In this document: piece by piece, positions 34,680 through 49,200 of the stretch
Layout of the letters: every line of letters begins with the position of its first letter
Numbering within the stretch: position 1 is the first letter of the stretch
Source of the DNA: Rhizophlyctis rosea
Taxonomy: Eukaryota; Chytridiomycota; Chytridiomycetes; Rhizophlyctidales; Rhizophlyctidaceae
Length of the DNA: 64,000 nt
Direction of reading: 5' to 3'
NCBI GenBank assembly: GCA_027596075.1
Contig: JADGJC010000204.1
Span: 1,629-65,628, forward strand
Notes under the pieces: model-generated
What the model was told of the DNA's origin: nothing
The model's input: the letters and a program-made list of their open reading frames with translations, nothing else
The model's database searches: none
Translations under genes and position numbers: made by a program

Positions 34680-37600
34680 ATTATGAAGGCTTTGGGAGAT
34701 TAGGAAAGGTCTTAGATGTGAGGGTTGTTGTGTGTGTTGTTCAGCGGATGAGGGCATAGAATGATAGACGGGACTATAATGTGGGCTTAGGGAAATTCAA
34801 TACATCGTGCGATACATTTTGCAAAGCAATTTGGTTGCCAATCCCCATGGAAGTTTAAAGATCTCTTTTTATGGGTCATTTGGTTTGATTGACTATGATT
34901 TTCTATCTTCAATCTTGGTGACTGACATACCATACCCCTCGCTCAACGGTGCCGACCTCCTAACGACATCGCCGATGTAGTCACACAATTGAAATGCGGC
35001 ACATTTTGTTGGACCCGCTTCTCGGCTTTCAGAACCGCAATGAAGCGTGAGGGCTGAAATAATGATGATTATTTAGTGCCAATGTCTGCCTTCCGATGGG
35101 ATCTTATTGAAGTGGTGCAAAGACAGAGGTGGATAAACCCAATTTTTTGCAGACGGGTACAACACTGTTCAGTAAATCGAGGCCGGCGAAATCGGCTCCC
35201 ATAACCTGCGCACACGTTCGTTTTGAAGTGAACTTTGCGAATGACGCTGCAACGACGCGCAAAAAAATTGTATGGAAACAAACGGTATGCTGCTTTGGAG
35301 GTCGACCACGATCTTCCATACATTGACAGGGCTTTAAATTCAGCAACCCATCAGCCACTGATTTCACGTCAACGTAGCACGATGTGGAGTCCACATCCAA
35401 CCTATCGCACAGACATCCTCAGTGGGCTGCAGGTAAAAAGGAACGGCATCAGATTAGAGGTGCTTAGGGATGTTCGCAGGGCAAAGTCAATCATATTCTG
35501 CCAGGTTTTCAATTCTGGATGTTATAGTCATGAGTGACTTGTCGTTGATTCCATTAGCTGCCATTCCTGCCATTGCTATCATTGGTCAAAACGTTTTCAA
35601 TCCTCCGTTGTGTCGGCGTTCTGACTCATGCAACTGAGCAACACCTTACAAGGTGCCAATCGGTGATAACTTTTTCTTGCGTAACGCTTCTCAACTCAGG
35701 TTTGGTACTTAAATGCATACTATGCATGTGAGCATCTTGCAACGTCGCCGTTCATCAATACACCATTGTGATTTGCCGCTAATCAGGCGTATCCAATCTA
35801 CATAAGAACGTCTTTTGAGTCCCCATTTTCGACACGCATGTCATGAGACGTTATGCCCTGCATGCTGCGAAATATGGGTTATGATGAAATACTCGGATTG
35901 TGAGACGTGTGGGCACTCGGAAAAATTGAAAGTGTCATCGATCAAAAAAAATCAGAAGTATCACCCACGTTACTGCATCTGGAGCATCTGGCAACCACTG
36001 GACGGTCACCACATCTGATGCCTTACCTGAAAGTGTCTGACAATGACAGTAGATTAGATCTTCTCACAATGAAAGCAAATGTTTTCCTCGACAGGGCGAT
36101 GAATGACTTGAATGCTTTAAAAAAAACAACGACAAGAATATGCTGACGCACGGGGTGGCTGGACCACGACCTTCAGCGGGAAACATGTTCAGAACCATCG
36201 TGATGTGCATAATCAACTTTAGCACACTTATGGGCATGTATTTCACCTATCAAATTAACAGTGGCACCTCACACGGACTTAGAAAGGCTACTTTGACTCT
36301 TCACGTCAGAGCCATCCAAATCGTATTTATTCCGCCAACAACGTGGAGGAAAAGGAAGCGGCCGAAATAGTACGACCTATTTACCAGATTTCGCAAGCCC
36401 GTTCAAATGATTGTTATGCGAGGCAACTTGACGGTGCAACATAACACGCATCCCTACCGCATCACCGTAATCCCGCTTCTGTGGCTCCAATCAGAACTGC
36501 TGCATAATGTATATGTGCCTGGAGCAAAAAGGGAAGTGGAGCCCCCGATAACATCATGTGGAAAAAGATGGGTACTCCTACTGACCACCGAGGAAGCAAA
36601 ACACAAACATCGATCTCTCAATCAGCCATTGGGTGCGCCGCAAGCGTTTCATTTGGCTATACAATGCAGGATATCATCCAGCCGAGCTCTTCACGTGCTG
36701 TCCGCCAAAAAGATTGCTAAACATCGTCCTCGCATAGTAAAGCTTTTGACTGACTGATAAGTCAAGCACCACCTTCACTGCCGATTGATTGCCGCTTCAG
36801 AAATCCCAGCTTCCCAGCGGGACGATCGAATCATTGAGGAACAAAACCACGCTTTGGTTGGAACGCTCATGCGTTTAGCAACTTTGCATAAAGCACAGTA
36901 AGCACATTGCCAATCTTCGGACAGGGCCACAGCCCAGTTTGCTACGGGCGGAGTGATTTCTCAAGCATTCAGACAAGAAGGAAATCAGCGAACTCTCACG
37001 AAAAGGACTTAAGTGTTGTACTCTTGACACTCATAGACCGGCACCGGATAAAGGAAGCGTCGGTTACGTGGCAATTGGTTTCAACGACAAATTCAACGGA
37101 ACTTCGGCATCTCTCGGCTTGTCTGTGGAATGAAAGAACCGTCTAAAAGATACCGCCATGGAGCATTAAGATTTTGGGAACCATATCTGGTCTGAGCATA
37201 CTTCTGCCTGTCCGCGTCAACTATGACCTGACGCATCAAATGGACGGCCAAAGCCGGCAAAAACAGGGAATGGCCGAAATTCACAACATTCGCCTGGTCT
37301 TCGCAACGGCGAAACTACTAAGTTAGATTGAGGTGGCATGAAGTTCAGCTAGCAAATTCACAATGAATGGACGCTGCCAAGCAATCTCAACGTGGTATGC
37401 CGTCGACGAACGCGAGGGCGAGCTTCTAAGTAATCACGATCTGGCAGTCGGCACAAAAGGAAAAAAAAAGGAGGAAAGAGGACTGAGGCGACTACGTTCA
37501 CCATCATCTGACGGAAGCAAAGTGGTGGCAATTAACACTATTAACCACATATAAGGCAGACATACCATACTTACATTTCACTGATCATTCACTAAGAGTG

Positions 37601-40600
37601 GAAAGACGCTGGACCTTGCCATGTGCATCCAGTGCAGCTTCATTTCAACTAGCGCTGATTTCAACTGATCCTCAACGCAGTAGTCACAAGAACTCCCAAC
37701 GCGATTCCATCTCACCAAATAGCTGAGTTCCCAACTGAGCATGCGGAATTCCCCAATATAGGAGCATCCCAACTTCCATTTTTGATAAGATTTTGATGCT
37801 CTCGCAAAGAGGATCTTGGAAGAAGATGTTGAGCGCCTGAACAAGAAGATTGAAGAAAAAAATACGCACCGCAACACAAGCTATAACTGAATCAGGTTGA
37901 AGTGGCTAGCCTGCCTCCGGTTCATCGGGGGCATCACGACATTCTGAATCCATCCAGGATTGTTGGATGCCGACGGCATAAAAGCCACAATCACGTCGAA
38001 AACTTGAAAACCGCCAGCCGGTTCTGATTTCAGTCATTAAGGTCTCAGGCACACAGTTTCATTCCATTGCCGGCAGGTACACCCTTGCAAGTGTCACCAG
38101 CCCTGACCCTTAGATCCACTTCACAGTCACATTCCCAGCTGAGGCAACATGACTCATCTCGCCTGGGACAATCTGGATGGTTGCAAGGTCATATGGCCAA
38201 GGCAGCGATTGCCACCCGCATAACAGGGTTTGGGCCCTGATCATAACAAGTTTTCACTCGTCGGCAAATTTCAACCAGTGCAACTGAGCAGCAATTGCCA
38301 AGGGACGAATCTGTGTGAAGTGTTTCTTGGAGTGATGCTCCCTTGACCCGAATGCAGTACTCTCAGGTTGCGTGTGTGCATTTTGTAACTCCGTCATACA
38401 TGTAATACATGCGGATCATTCGTCGCTTGTCACTCCGAGGCGGTGGCAAGAGGGTTCTTCTTTCTAAAAATTTGTTGGAACAAAACAGCGCATCCGGATA
38501 AAAACGAGACTACGCCAGCCGTTTACATCTGACGCCCTGATACCACCTGTGGCGCCCGCCTTCAAAATGAAGTGCATCAGGTGCGGGTCAGAATCTTGTC
38601 TCCATGACAGCGAAATCCATTGCTGACAAGCAGTGAAGGCGATAGACTAACCGATGTGTGATCTGCAATTAACGGCATCAACGGCTGAGAACGAGATCAT
38701 GCTAATTGAGAATATGCTGGAAGCATGGGCCCCGCAAAGACTTTCAAAGGAAGTAGCGCCCCGGTAAATGATTGTGATAAATCACACAATCGATATTCAA
38801 GCCGTAGCGATGGGCATGTCGCAGCGTATACATTGGCACTCAAACGCACCCGACTTTGGGTCACATAAACCAGCCACCCAGAATGCGTTGAATTCGCAGA
38901 GACAAGCCATTCAACTGACATCCATTCCCCCGAACATAGGTATGGTGAAAAAGAAGTTGCCGAGAGAGCGCAGCTTAGTGACCGATTGGTTGCACAGATC
39001 ACAGGAATTGCAAGATCGTAAGTCACTTCAGCCCTCGAAGACAGTCAACAACAATTCATAACAAAAAAAGAACTATTGCCGTCGCAACTACATCTGCCAT
39101 CATTCGCAATCGCCTTTGATGCCCGTCGTTCATGTGTGCAACCATGGCAATCACATACATTGGTTGAATACCATATTATGTTTCGAATAAAACCTCCACA
39201 CGCTTCTTTACAGTACGGTGAATGTAAAGTGGTCGAAAGATTTGAATGGGCTCTAGTCCTCCACAACATTTACAACGCACAAAGGGGACGACGCTGCAGC
39301 GCATTCGACCACCAAATTGTCCAAAAACGAAGTGAGACAAGATATGGTGGCGCATGGCACGATAGTCGGCCGATAACGAGAATCACGATTTCTGCGGTTA
39401 ACTGCAACCAATAAGAATACATTTCTGTTCATGACCATTGTGATGGGCACATTTAACGGTTTGAACAAACACACCGACAGTCCTTTCATATGCCGTTGCA
39501 CTCGCAACCGACGTTGGAGGACTACTTTGATTGTCCTGGGCCACCTATCCAAAAATACCCACACTCTTGAACAGCGGGCTGCACAAAAAAAAAACCCTGC
39601 CGGATCAGCACACCATCCACCGAATCTTTGCAGATCTCAACACTCCGTTCAATACGACGAAGCGCGATGATGGAAAGTTTGCTCAATATCTCTCCCACTT
39701 CCACACGACGAGAACTGACGAGTGAAAAACGTCCTGTCAAATACCCGTGTGCGTTGGATAAAAAGAAAGATTGTAACAGTTCGCATGAATGGCGGCAGAT
39801 AGGTGCTTCATAAACACAAGGATTGCAACTGGACCAATATTGGACTTCCAAAATACTGCATTGGGTTGCACTCAATGTCTTGCAGTCTCTCATGAAGTAG
39901 AAGTCATTAGTTAGCCGTGCTCTTCACGGGCAGTTCACAAAAAGGAAGGTCGCAAGGGCTTTTACACAGGAAGGTTTCGGCTGACGGCCAAGTCAAATAA
40001 TATTTCCGCTGCTGAATGGGTGCAATGCTGGGAGATCGGGCGCGGACATGCACAACACAACATCGAACAATCCAGTCCACGTGGGCGCTCATAGTGTTAC
40101 CAAACGGCGTATACATCACAGTTGCCAATCTTTGAACGGTGTCAGGGGAGCCGTTCCATGCGTGGGGACGAAAAGACGTGATGAAACACTAAACAATTCA
40201 GGGGTTCCAATGGCATCACCACAAGACCACATCTGGCACTTAGGCGGTGGGTACCTGCAAATGTTGGCTTTCTCTGCACTTTTCAGATGGAGGACGGCAC
40301 TGCGACGGGCAGTGAAAGGCTTGAACGCAATGTGTAACCCGTCCCTTGACAACGAAAAAAATGATTTTCGAGAGCTGCCTGGCAACAACCGATTCCCCGC
40401 TGTATAGCAACACAACAGAATATACCAACTTTCCCTGGCGCCTTGAACAGTTTTGAACTTCCAGACTCGAGTGACTCGGGGGCTGTTTGAATGAGAGAGG
40501 AAGAGTGTCACACATTTATCTGACCACATTAGCGCCTTGTCACCAATCATTCAGCGCCATCAAGGCAGTCATAAAAACCATGGAGCGTCACCTGAAAGCT

Positions 40601-42107
40601 GACATCCAAACCATCCGCTTACAAATCTCAAGTAAGACTGGTTCGTTTTTTCGAGTTTTCTTTCCCTACTTTCGTTCACACCACATATCTCGCTCAGCGG
40701 GTGTCCACACATCAAAGAAGGAACAAAAAGCAAGAAGCCAAACCGACAAAGAGGTATCCACGTCGAAGAATGGATCGTGGGTTGGATTTGGCGCTGCTTG
40801 TTGAACTGTCGACGCTTTCGCAATTTACTTACAGGCAGTGAAGTTTCATTACGTTTACTACGCCAGTACGCTTGGTCTTAGGTTTTTCGAAACCTCCGAA
40901 GGATTGATGCATTCATACAACCGTTGTGCCCGCAAGATCAATGTAGCTCCACACACTACACTATCAATTCTTCGATCCCACTCAAAACACTAATCCTGTA
41001 CGTCTCACATCTACATCACTACCCGTAAATTCCAAAGTTTCCATCCCCACAATCTGAGCAAAACTCCCATCTCTTCCAATCTGCGTGATTACGTTGCGCC
41101 AAGGTTGCATGATAACCAGCGGCGTCCTGCCGGCAGGCGAAAATATAAGACACCTTATGACCAATGGCAAACCACAGAAGAGTCGCTGATTCTGAGGAAC
41201 GTTTGAGTGAAATATTTGGGCAAAATTGATGAATGATAGCAACCTTCCATTGTGTGACAGTGCTACCCGTTCAACACTATTACAAGAATGTTGTAAGGGT
41301 GGCGGCATGCAGTTTCCGAGATTACAACAACTGTGAGATGAATGGATGTAACATCACAGTGGTAGATGAGCGGTCGGAAAGTTCCGTATCTTTTTCTCAC
41401 TAGACTTCGAGGTTGGCAACTGGAGGTCCTTTATGCAGATGGAATCTTTTGCGATCTCTACGGGCGCACATTGACGACGTCGAATTGGTCATAATCAGCC
41501 AGTTCGGCGCAGCGTTGTGGACACGTGCATTGCCGTATCTGTTACAGAGAATGGGTGCAGTACGTCATTGAGTTTCATGACGCGAGTGCATATGTGAGGG
41601 AGTATAATACGCTTGCCGCAGAAACCTTGTACTATAATCAGAGCCATGACGGCGCGGTCTGCCGCCAAGAACACTAAGTATTGGCGCAGACCCCATATGT
41701 GTCAGATTATTCAAGCTCTATATGTATCTTCCATGACGGTCCTTTCTCAGTTTACGCTACCGGTGAATAAGACGAACCGTGAGCGCGAAGTGTGAAATGT
41801 TGGGTGTTGCACTTGTTGCGATATTTCCCTTCTGAGGGCTCAGCCATGGGGTTGTTTAGTTCGTTTCAGTCCGTCTCATCGGATCACTTCAGTTACTTCG
41901 GATTGGGAGTAAAGTCTGTTGAGGTGATCATGACGCGCACTGCGCATGTGAGACGTCGCACGGGCCCTCCGGTTGACTGCACATAAAGCGGGATATACTG
42001 GATAATTCAATGTGCACTATGTGCATGGGAAGTCAAGTGAATGATAGTGTTGATTGTCCAATGTGAATGTGAAACCACTCACTTTGTACTGACCCGCGCC
42101 TCACAAT
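34680..42107. other. Gene-free stretch downstream of the HET gene
   Basis: About 7.4 kb with short frames only, balanced composition, and no repeat, RNA gene or mobile-element protein that I can identify. The last few hundred bases are the upstream region of the next gene. Confidence 0.5.
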
Positions 42108-42134
42108 CACGTGCGTCGGCTGATGATGAGTCAT
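42108..42134. promoter_or_regulatory. CACGTG and ATGAGTCAT sites upstream of the unknown gene
   Basis: CACGTG (42108-42113, bHLH-type) is followed 12 bp later by the 9-bp palindrome ATGAGTCAT (42126-42134). The latter is the classic Gcn4/AP-1 bZIP site. Both lie about 280-310 bp before the predicted start codon at 42415. The sites are visible; factor binding is inferred. Confidence 0.4.
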
Positions 42135-42414
42135 GACGACATCTGCGCGTTTGCTTCCGACTGATGTATCCCTCTCTCTCGATTCATCAGTTTGATTCCA
42201 TCTTGTCCCCCCTATCACTCCCACCTTGCTTCCGCTCACTTTGCAAGCAATAGTGAAACACTTTCCCGCGCTACACCTCATCGTACTCTGCGTCCTTCTT
42301 GGTGGGCAAGTTGTCGCAGCACATACGTATCTCTATATCCTGTAATCTTCGCATACGGGCGACCACACCTCCGTCAACGTTTCCCACACACTTACAACCC
42401 ACACAAAACGAACC

Positions 42415-43191
42415 ATGATGGACGGCCCCGACGCTTCGCAAACTAACGGAGACCAATACTGGACGGCGGGTGGCTCGTCGATGGTGAGTCTGTACATTGG
42501 TGGGTGATTCTCCACCCACAGGATGCGAATTACTCCAAGGCTGCCCGTTCTCTTGTTCCATTGCCACTCACTCCTGTCTCTCTCCCTGTGCTCTGATTGC
42601 CAGGGTGACCTCGACGTCGCGACGTCCATGATGGACGTGGACACGGACGTACCGTCAACCGGCGTCCTTCATCCTCCCTCTTCATCACATCCGCCCGCCA
42701 GCTTCTCCTTCTTCAATACTGCCACCGCCGAATCATTCGTCTTCAGCGGAAGCACCAACACCATGTCCGTCCCACAACCAGGCACTCACACCTCCCCAAT
42801 CATACTCTCCGACAACGACTCCTCCTCCTCCTCATCCTCATACCCTCCTCCCACCCACTCCACCACCACACACTCCACCACAACCGGTTCCACCCAAACC
42901 CGCAAACCCCTTATCATCAAGAAAAACAAGGAACCCACCCCAAAACGCGCCGACAGCTCTACTCCGCCAGGACCTTCCCCAACAGACACTCACTTCAGAG
43001 GCCATGCAGTCCCGCGCACACAAGAAGAGCTCGCACACAAATACCGCGGCCTCTTTAAAGAGCTGGAAAGCATTCCTCCCGCGCTTCGCATCAACGACTT
43101 TCAGGACATTCAGAGAAGGGTCGCAATATGTCGCAAAACTGCGGAGAATGCTTTGGCGGGTGCGAGTGGTGGTGGTGGTGGTGGGGTGTGA
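42415..43191 (+). CDS. Unrecognised Ser/Thr/Pro-rich protein
   Basis: A 218-residue prediction from exons 42415-42483 and 42604-43191 (ATG|GTGAGT donor, TTGCCAG acceptor, phase 0). The second exon alone is open for 196 codons, with the C-ending codon pattern of the other genes, which supports it as real. The first 150 or so residues look disordered, with serine runs, Thr/His/Pro repeats and a basic patch (KPLIIKKNKEPTPKR) that could be a nuclear signal. The last 60 residues (TQEELAHKYRGLFKELESIP through DIQRRVAICRKTAENALAGA) should be helical. The protein ends in a glycine run. An acidic SDNDSSSSSSS stretch could be a phosphorylation or SUMO-interaction site. I do not recognise a family. The intron, with good splice sites, starts 23 codons in. 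Confidence 0.68.
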
Positions 43192-46100
43192 GATGTGGGA
43201 GGGAGAGGAAAGGTATGGGGTGGCAGGGACGATCGCATCCCGCGCTGTTTGTTGTGTGATGGTAAGGAAGTTGTGCTTTATTGCTCCAATACCTGTACTT
43301 TGTCAAATCGACCGAGGTTGTTGCGCTGTTTGGTTCCATGCTGAAAATTCGATTCCTGGGACCCCCTGTGTTGATCCGCCCGTACTGAGTTTGCGATGCA
43401 GCCATGGCACCACGTTTCGCTCTCAGACCCAGCTGGCATGATATCATGTACTTGTAGCATCTTCAGCCCATTTTGATTTTGATCGCTCAATCCCTCTTCA
43501 CACCGAAATATTGAAACGTCGTTGTGCACCTGATTTCATTCCGGTTTTGGTCACTGATCTTTTTTGATTCGGCGTCCACCCTCGTTCCAATCCAGTACAA
43601 CCCATCCGCTTGTAAATCCATCCCCGAAAAACCAAAAGTCGTGGTTCAACACAAATAAGATCAGCTGCGACGTGCGCAACGTCAACACCAAACAATCTTC
43701 GAAGGAGGCAATGTGTTAATCCAGGCAACACCAAACCGAGCCAGAAATACGAAAAAAAATGACAACACAGTAGCGCTCGCACAATGACTGGGCGCAGTGC
43801 TCTGCGCTTTACAAAGTCACATCATATAAGTACGATGAACATACTCCAACTCCCCCAATTCTCCAAACCTATCACTCCTCAAGCGAACGATGCTGGTGGT
43901 ATTTTCATTGAACGATTGGACCGCCATATACCACCTCATTGAAAGATCCAGAAAAAAGAACCACCATGACTACTCACACGTCATGCGTTACCTGGAAAGG
44001 CAACGTCGCACATGTCCGGATTTCCTGCTAGCGCAGCTTGTGATATATTTTCATCGAATCCTTTTCTATGTTGCTGGTTCAAACCTCTTTTGCAAATTGA
44101 CTGGGCCTCGTGAGCTGTTTGACTGCATACTGGTGACCTTAATCAGCGGCTGTCATTGTGGTGGCTCGCACAATGTTACTACAATATATTCTTCACATCA
44201 ATGTCAATTCCTTGTCTCGTCAAATAGGAGTTGTAAAACTATACGGAGGAACAACGCTGTTAACAGATCTTAGCCCGAGTAGCCGCTTCCCGTTTAGGGA
44301 ATGATCTTTAGTTTGGCCTCGTTCATGAGGAGGTCTTATGTTCAAGCAGTAACATCAGACAATGGTTGCATTATGTCATTTGGCAGAGCCTCATTGAACC
44401 CAAATACGGTGGGCCAAATTTATTTACCCTTACATTCGTCCTGCGTCATGCGTGCCGTGGCAGTTGAATCCACCCAAACACTCCTGCGCACATCTTATTT
44501 GTCGGTCTCCTGAAGCGTAATCATATCCCTTTGACTCCCTTTCTACCATACACCCGTGGACTCAATTGAACGATCCTCCGATGTCGCCTATGAAATAAAC
44601 GAACAGCTACAAAATGTGAAAAGCAAAAATTGCGCAAAACATCACACTTACCTCACGGGCCGGTATATAGTGCAGAATCAGTTGAAATTGATCTGAGAAC
44701 ATAGAAAAAAAAGAACTCCGAAATGAGCCAAGAGCAGGCAATGCTCGGCGCGCTGTAGCTCAGCAAATCGTGGCAACATCCCAAGACTCTAAATCATATG
44801 CCGACAACCAACCCAATCCAACATGTCTCTTGTCTCTAACGCTTCAATTCAGCGAGGCTCGCCAAATCTCACCAATCGACATCAGGAACAAAAGAACACA
44901 GCAACACAGTTCATCGCACGTCAAGCATTGTCGTCATAGGACAAATGCACGGATTAGTACCAATGAGGGATCCATGTTCATCGCCGTCTTGAATGAAAAC
45001 TCAAGCAAAACCAGCTATATCTCCAACGTCTTGTTGCATGTGGACCTGTGAGTCAATCAACGAGCGCGAGCCTTCAAAACCTATTTCCAGTGAGGGATGC
45101 AAAAGGAGATGAGCAGATTCCTCGTGTCCGATGCAGATGAGGATGACCGGCATAACCCGCCATCCAAAGCATCTTGGTCGCCCTCGGAGATGCGACTGAT
45201 CATCCATGTTCCATGTCCCCTCAGATTATTTGATCGGAGTCGTCACAGAAAGACTTGGCACATCCTCACCTCAAGAACGCACACAAGATTAAACAAAAAC
45301 AGATTACCACCACCATACTCTTTGGAAAGTACCGAACCACCTCGAAACTCCGCCTTTGCACTTGTTTGCCACGGACCATTTGCGTCGCGGGCATTCAATC
45401 TCCTTCCTAACATCTTCGTCTTTTTCTTTTTCATTCCAAAACAGGTTCACTTGACCAACATTGGAGCAGCCTAAAGAATGTGTCGGTGCCAACATTCACC
45501 CGATCCAAACAGTTGCCACTGCACGATTGGCATAATGACGGAGCTTCTGTTGCGAGAAGAAGTTACACAAGTCTAGTGGATTTTGGAGCGTAATGTTGAG
45601 CATTGATGTATGTACATAGGCGCAACCAACCCGTAACAAAAAGTAGGAAACAGAAATTCGTTCAGGATAGTTGCGGCGGGGAGAATGCCCGCAACCTTCC
45701 GCATCGGTCAAAGCATCGAGTCGCCTCCTATCAGGGACAACACTGGAAAATATCTGAATGTGTCCACCTCCGATGCCGCTCCAACGTACAACATTCAAAG
45801 ACATCATCACGCGGTTTTCCTAGAGAATTCTGACTGGATGTCTTGGAGTCGGATGACCGTCGTGTTGTCCAGCGCATACTACGTCGCCGTACAATTCCGT
45901 TTTCTCAATACCTCATCCAGACACATCGCATCAGAATTACTTCATCATGGCAGCTTGAGGATGTGTAATTTGTGAACAGTCCAACTCTAAATCAAACCGA
46001 ACCGGAAGAAAGTACTGGCACACTCACTCAATGCGGTTCATCCAGAATACGGATGTCTATCTTCTTTACTTCAATTCCATCCCAACCGCAAATGCAAGAA

Positions 46101-46212
46101 CAATTTCATCTATGATCGGTTGTCATAAAAAGAAGTCAATTGTTTGCCGAGGTGCATAGCCGTAGCTGCGATATGCGCATAGCTTGAACACTTACCGACA
46201 CAACATACCTTG

Positions 46213-46262
46213 AAGTTGGGTTGGGTTGGGTGGGTTGGGTGGGGGGGGGGGGGGGGGGGGGG
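46213..46262 (+). repeat. TTGGG repeats running into 22 consecutive G
   Basis: Several GTTGGG/TTGGGT units are followed by a pure run of 22 G at 46241-46262. The arrangement can form G-quadruplexes. The homopolymer length is likely unreliable. Confidence 0.85.
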
Positions 46263-49200
46263 CTGTCGGTCAAACGCCACGCCGTGCCACCCCCACCGAA
46301 TGAACAAAAAAAGATATGATTACACTACAAGACTTGCAGAAGGACTTGTTGCGTTGCTTTTCACCAAGTCACACCAGTACTGTGGGGGATGCGCCCATTT
46401 TGGAAGGATTTGTGACACATCAACTTCATTGGCCACCTACATGGACATCCAATTCGCCATGAGCGGATCTCTCGGCCTCTTTTCCAACCAACGTTTTGCT
46501 TTGTCGTCAGTCGTTATCAACAGATAGCGAATGTTAAACTCCAATTTGAGATCGACCAAAACGTCCATTAGTTCTTCCTCGTCAGTCAGGAATTGGCTCT
46601 TTTTGAATCGAGTAGCAACTGTGAGACGACTAAGATGCTCCTAAACGCCATCAATAACTCAACATGCTCACCGCAACGGGCCTAGTGCACTTGAATACGA
46701 TGTCGCGGATTTGAGTGACCTTACTTCTGTTGTGCATCATGGATACCATGACAGTCGGATTCGTCCAGACTACGCTTCAGCATATTGTTTGTGTCGTTTC
46801 CGGATACCTGATCAAATCCATTTTCGGCAAAAATTCGTGGTTCCTCAGCACAAAAATGTCTCCCATGCTCATAATGCGACACCTGAACACCTGCAAAATC
46901 TGCATGCTGCAGTACAAGGAAGACCAACTCTTAAGTTTGCAAAATCAAAACGAATCTTCCTCAGGTGACGCCAGAACAGGTTGGATCTGGAATCAAAATA
47001 ATCAGAGAAAAGAGAAGTGCCAGTAGAGAAGGATTAGGCGGCGATTGACGCAAGTGCTCACCAAACCGTGGCAACACCAGAAGGTCCGACTTCATATTTT
47101 TGAGGCTAGTAATTCAATTCATCGTGCCATTCGTTCCTTACCTTTCAATACAGTTGAGCTCATCTCATCAATGAATATCAAGAAGAGAAGACTCAGCAGG
47201 ACTGCGTATGCCACGCATCATCGTGGAAGGGCAAAGCGGGTATGTCGACGTCCTTATGAGACTCTCCATTTTTTCCCGAGAGGATGGTAGATGTGGATGT
47301 ATTCCTTGGTCAACATTTGGGGAACCCCCAAACCGTATCCCAATCGAAACTCGAGAAAAGAGAGAGCATGTCGCTCGAGATCGATATCAAGTGGGTCTTG
47401 GTATGGTTGAGCGGCAAAGCCCGGCTTAATCTCTCATAGACTTCTCATAACAGGAGGTCCCGCGATGTTCTCCAATACGGTCAAAATGTGATGAACGACT
47501 AAGGCTTGCCACATCGTTATCTTGAAGGTCAAACAGGAAGGTCACAAACTCCATGTACGGAACAGGGCACTATCATCATTGACCGAAGTGAAACACCTCG
47601 CTTGTCATTGCACTCGCCCATCAATGCTCATGAGCGCCATGCGTTTCCGGGGTTTGCATTCTTCGGTTTTTTTGACCTCCCCGACATCTTCCCCCACTGG
47701 CGTGACCACCAACAGAAGTCTATGTCAGCAGCATCCAAACTAGGCCAACTGCAAGATCCCTACACTGACCTACAAAGCGATTGATCTCCATCTTCGACTT
47801 CCACAACGAACTGCACAAGGCCCGTTGTTCCAGGCGGAATGTCAAGCGTTGAAAATCAATGTCCAAAAAGCCCTTTTCAACATGCATCCGGATACATCGC
47901 ATCAAAATCTTGTCATAGTGGACCAGTTTTTAAAGTCCACTTGTGGAAATGCTCAACTGCAACGAGGATTTCGTTTATCATATCTACGTACCTTGCAGTC
48001 GTCGCCCATCATGGCCACCATGGCAATGAAACTCGTCCGAACTTGCGTGGTCATCTTTTTCCTTCCCTTTCCGGACCCGCATTCAACTCCATTCCTCACC
48101 AGAGGACAGTGGCTCCAGACTTCGCCAAAAAGGATGTTCTCATTTACGCCAATCAACCTCTGAACAGATGCAACTTGCATGCCGTTGCAGCAGGAACGGA
48201 GCCAGAATGACGCCTGAGTCAGCATAAATCAACCAATTGATCAAGTTTTCAAACGCGACGCAAATGAGTTGACGTGGAAACAAACTTACCAATAGAAAAG
48301 GAACGCGAAAAGATCAGGGCGTATATGGGGGCGCTTGTGGCTCAACCCAAAGCATCCGTATAAACATCGCCGCGACACGTTTGACATCGAAGAAAATCAT
48401 CTAGGCCCGATGACTCGATCCCATCTCAATGTTCATATCGTTACTCACATGCCACACGGCAGTGGAAAACCTGCCGAGCAACGTTTCTGAAATCTCCTCG
48501 TATGCCAATCCCTCTTTGTTTCTTTATCACTCTGTAACGGAGCAAGGCTCATCGTAGGGTCGCGCCAGCGGTCTCAAAACTTTGACGGGATGCACATTGT
48601 TCAGTTTGTTCCGCAAAGCACCAGGACTTCACTTGCCATATTCAGATCAATCCACCGGAACTCGGGAAATCATTTAAAGCTGAGAGTACGAAAACACGAA
48701 GACCTCCATTGGCAGCTTGGATGGAACCATCAGTCAACCTTCACCAACTGAAATACATTTACTTTGAAATTTGCTGGATCATGTACAAGTTGCGAGTGCA
48801 TCGGATCCGAATCACCGACTGTGTCTTCATACAAGTTGGAACGGGCAACCATCAATTACCAAAAGAAAAGCTGTTAAAGGCTCTACCGGTTTCCAAGATC
48901 GCGCAGCGTTGTCAAAAACCGATGCGCGCATGTCTGAGGGCCTTTGAAAACAAATATCCATCGGCGCTTTGGTTCAACAGTCATTGAACATGAGCTAATT
49001 CATGAGCTTTTTCTTCACCAGGGCAGAAAGGAAAGTTCGTTGTCTGAGGACCATTGATAGGTCCCACACATAGCACAGAATAAGGAGTTTGCAAACCCCA
49101 TATACGGATTTCCAGACCAAACCAATTTCACATAATCAACTGCCCATCTCGTATCCCGCTCAATTGGCACAACTCATTCAATCTCTCTCATATGTTGTTT

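Noticed and set aside
34257..34757. 166-codon minus-strand frame
   Set aside because: Antisense to the 3' end of the HET gene; no domain.
40116..40550. 144-codon minus-strand frame
   Set aside because: No domain, several equally long frames overlap it, and the codon pattern is random.
44030..44100. Possible tRNA around GGTTCAAACC
   Set aside because: Only a weak box A upstream; the acceptor and D stems do not form.
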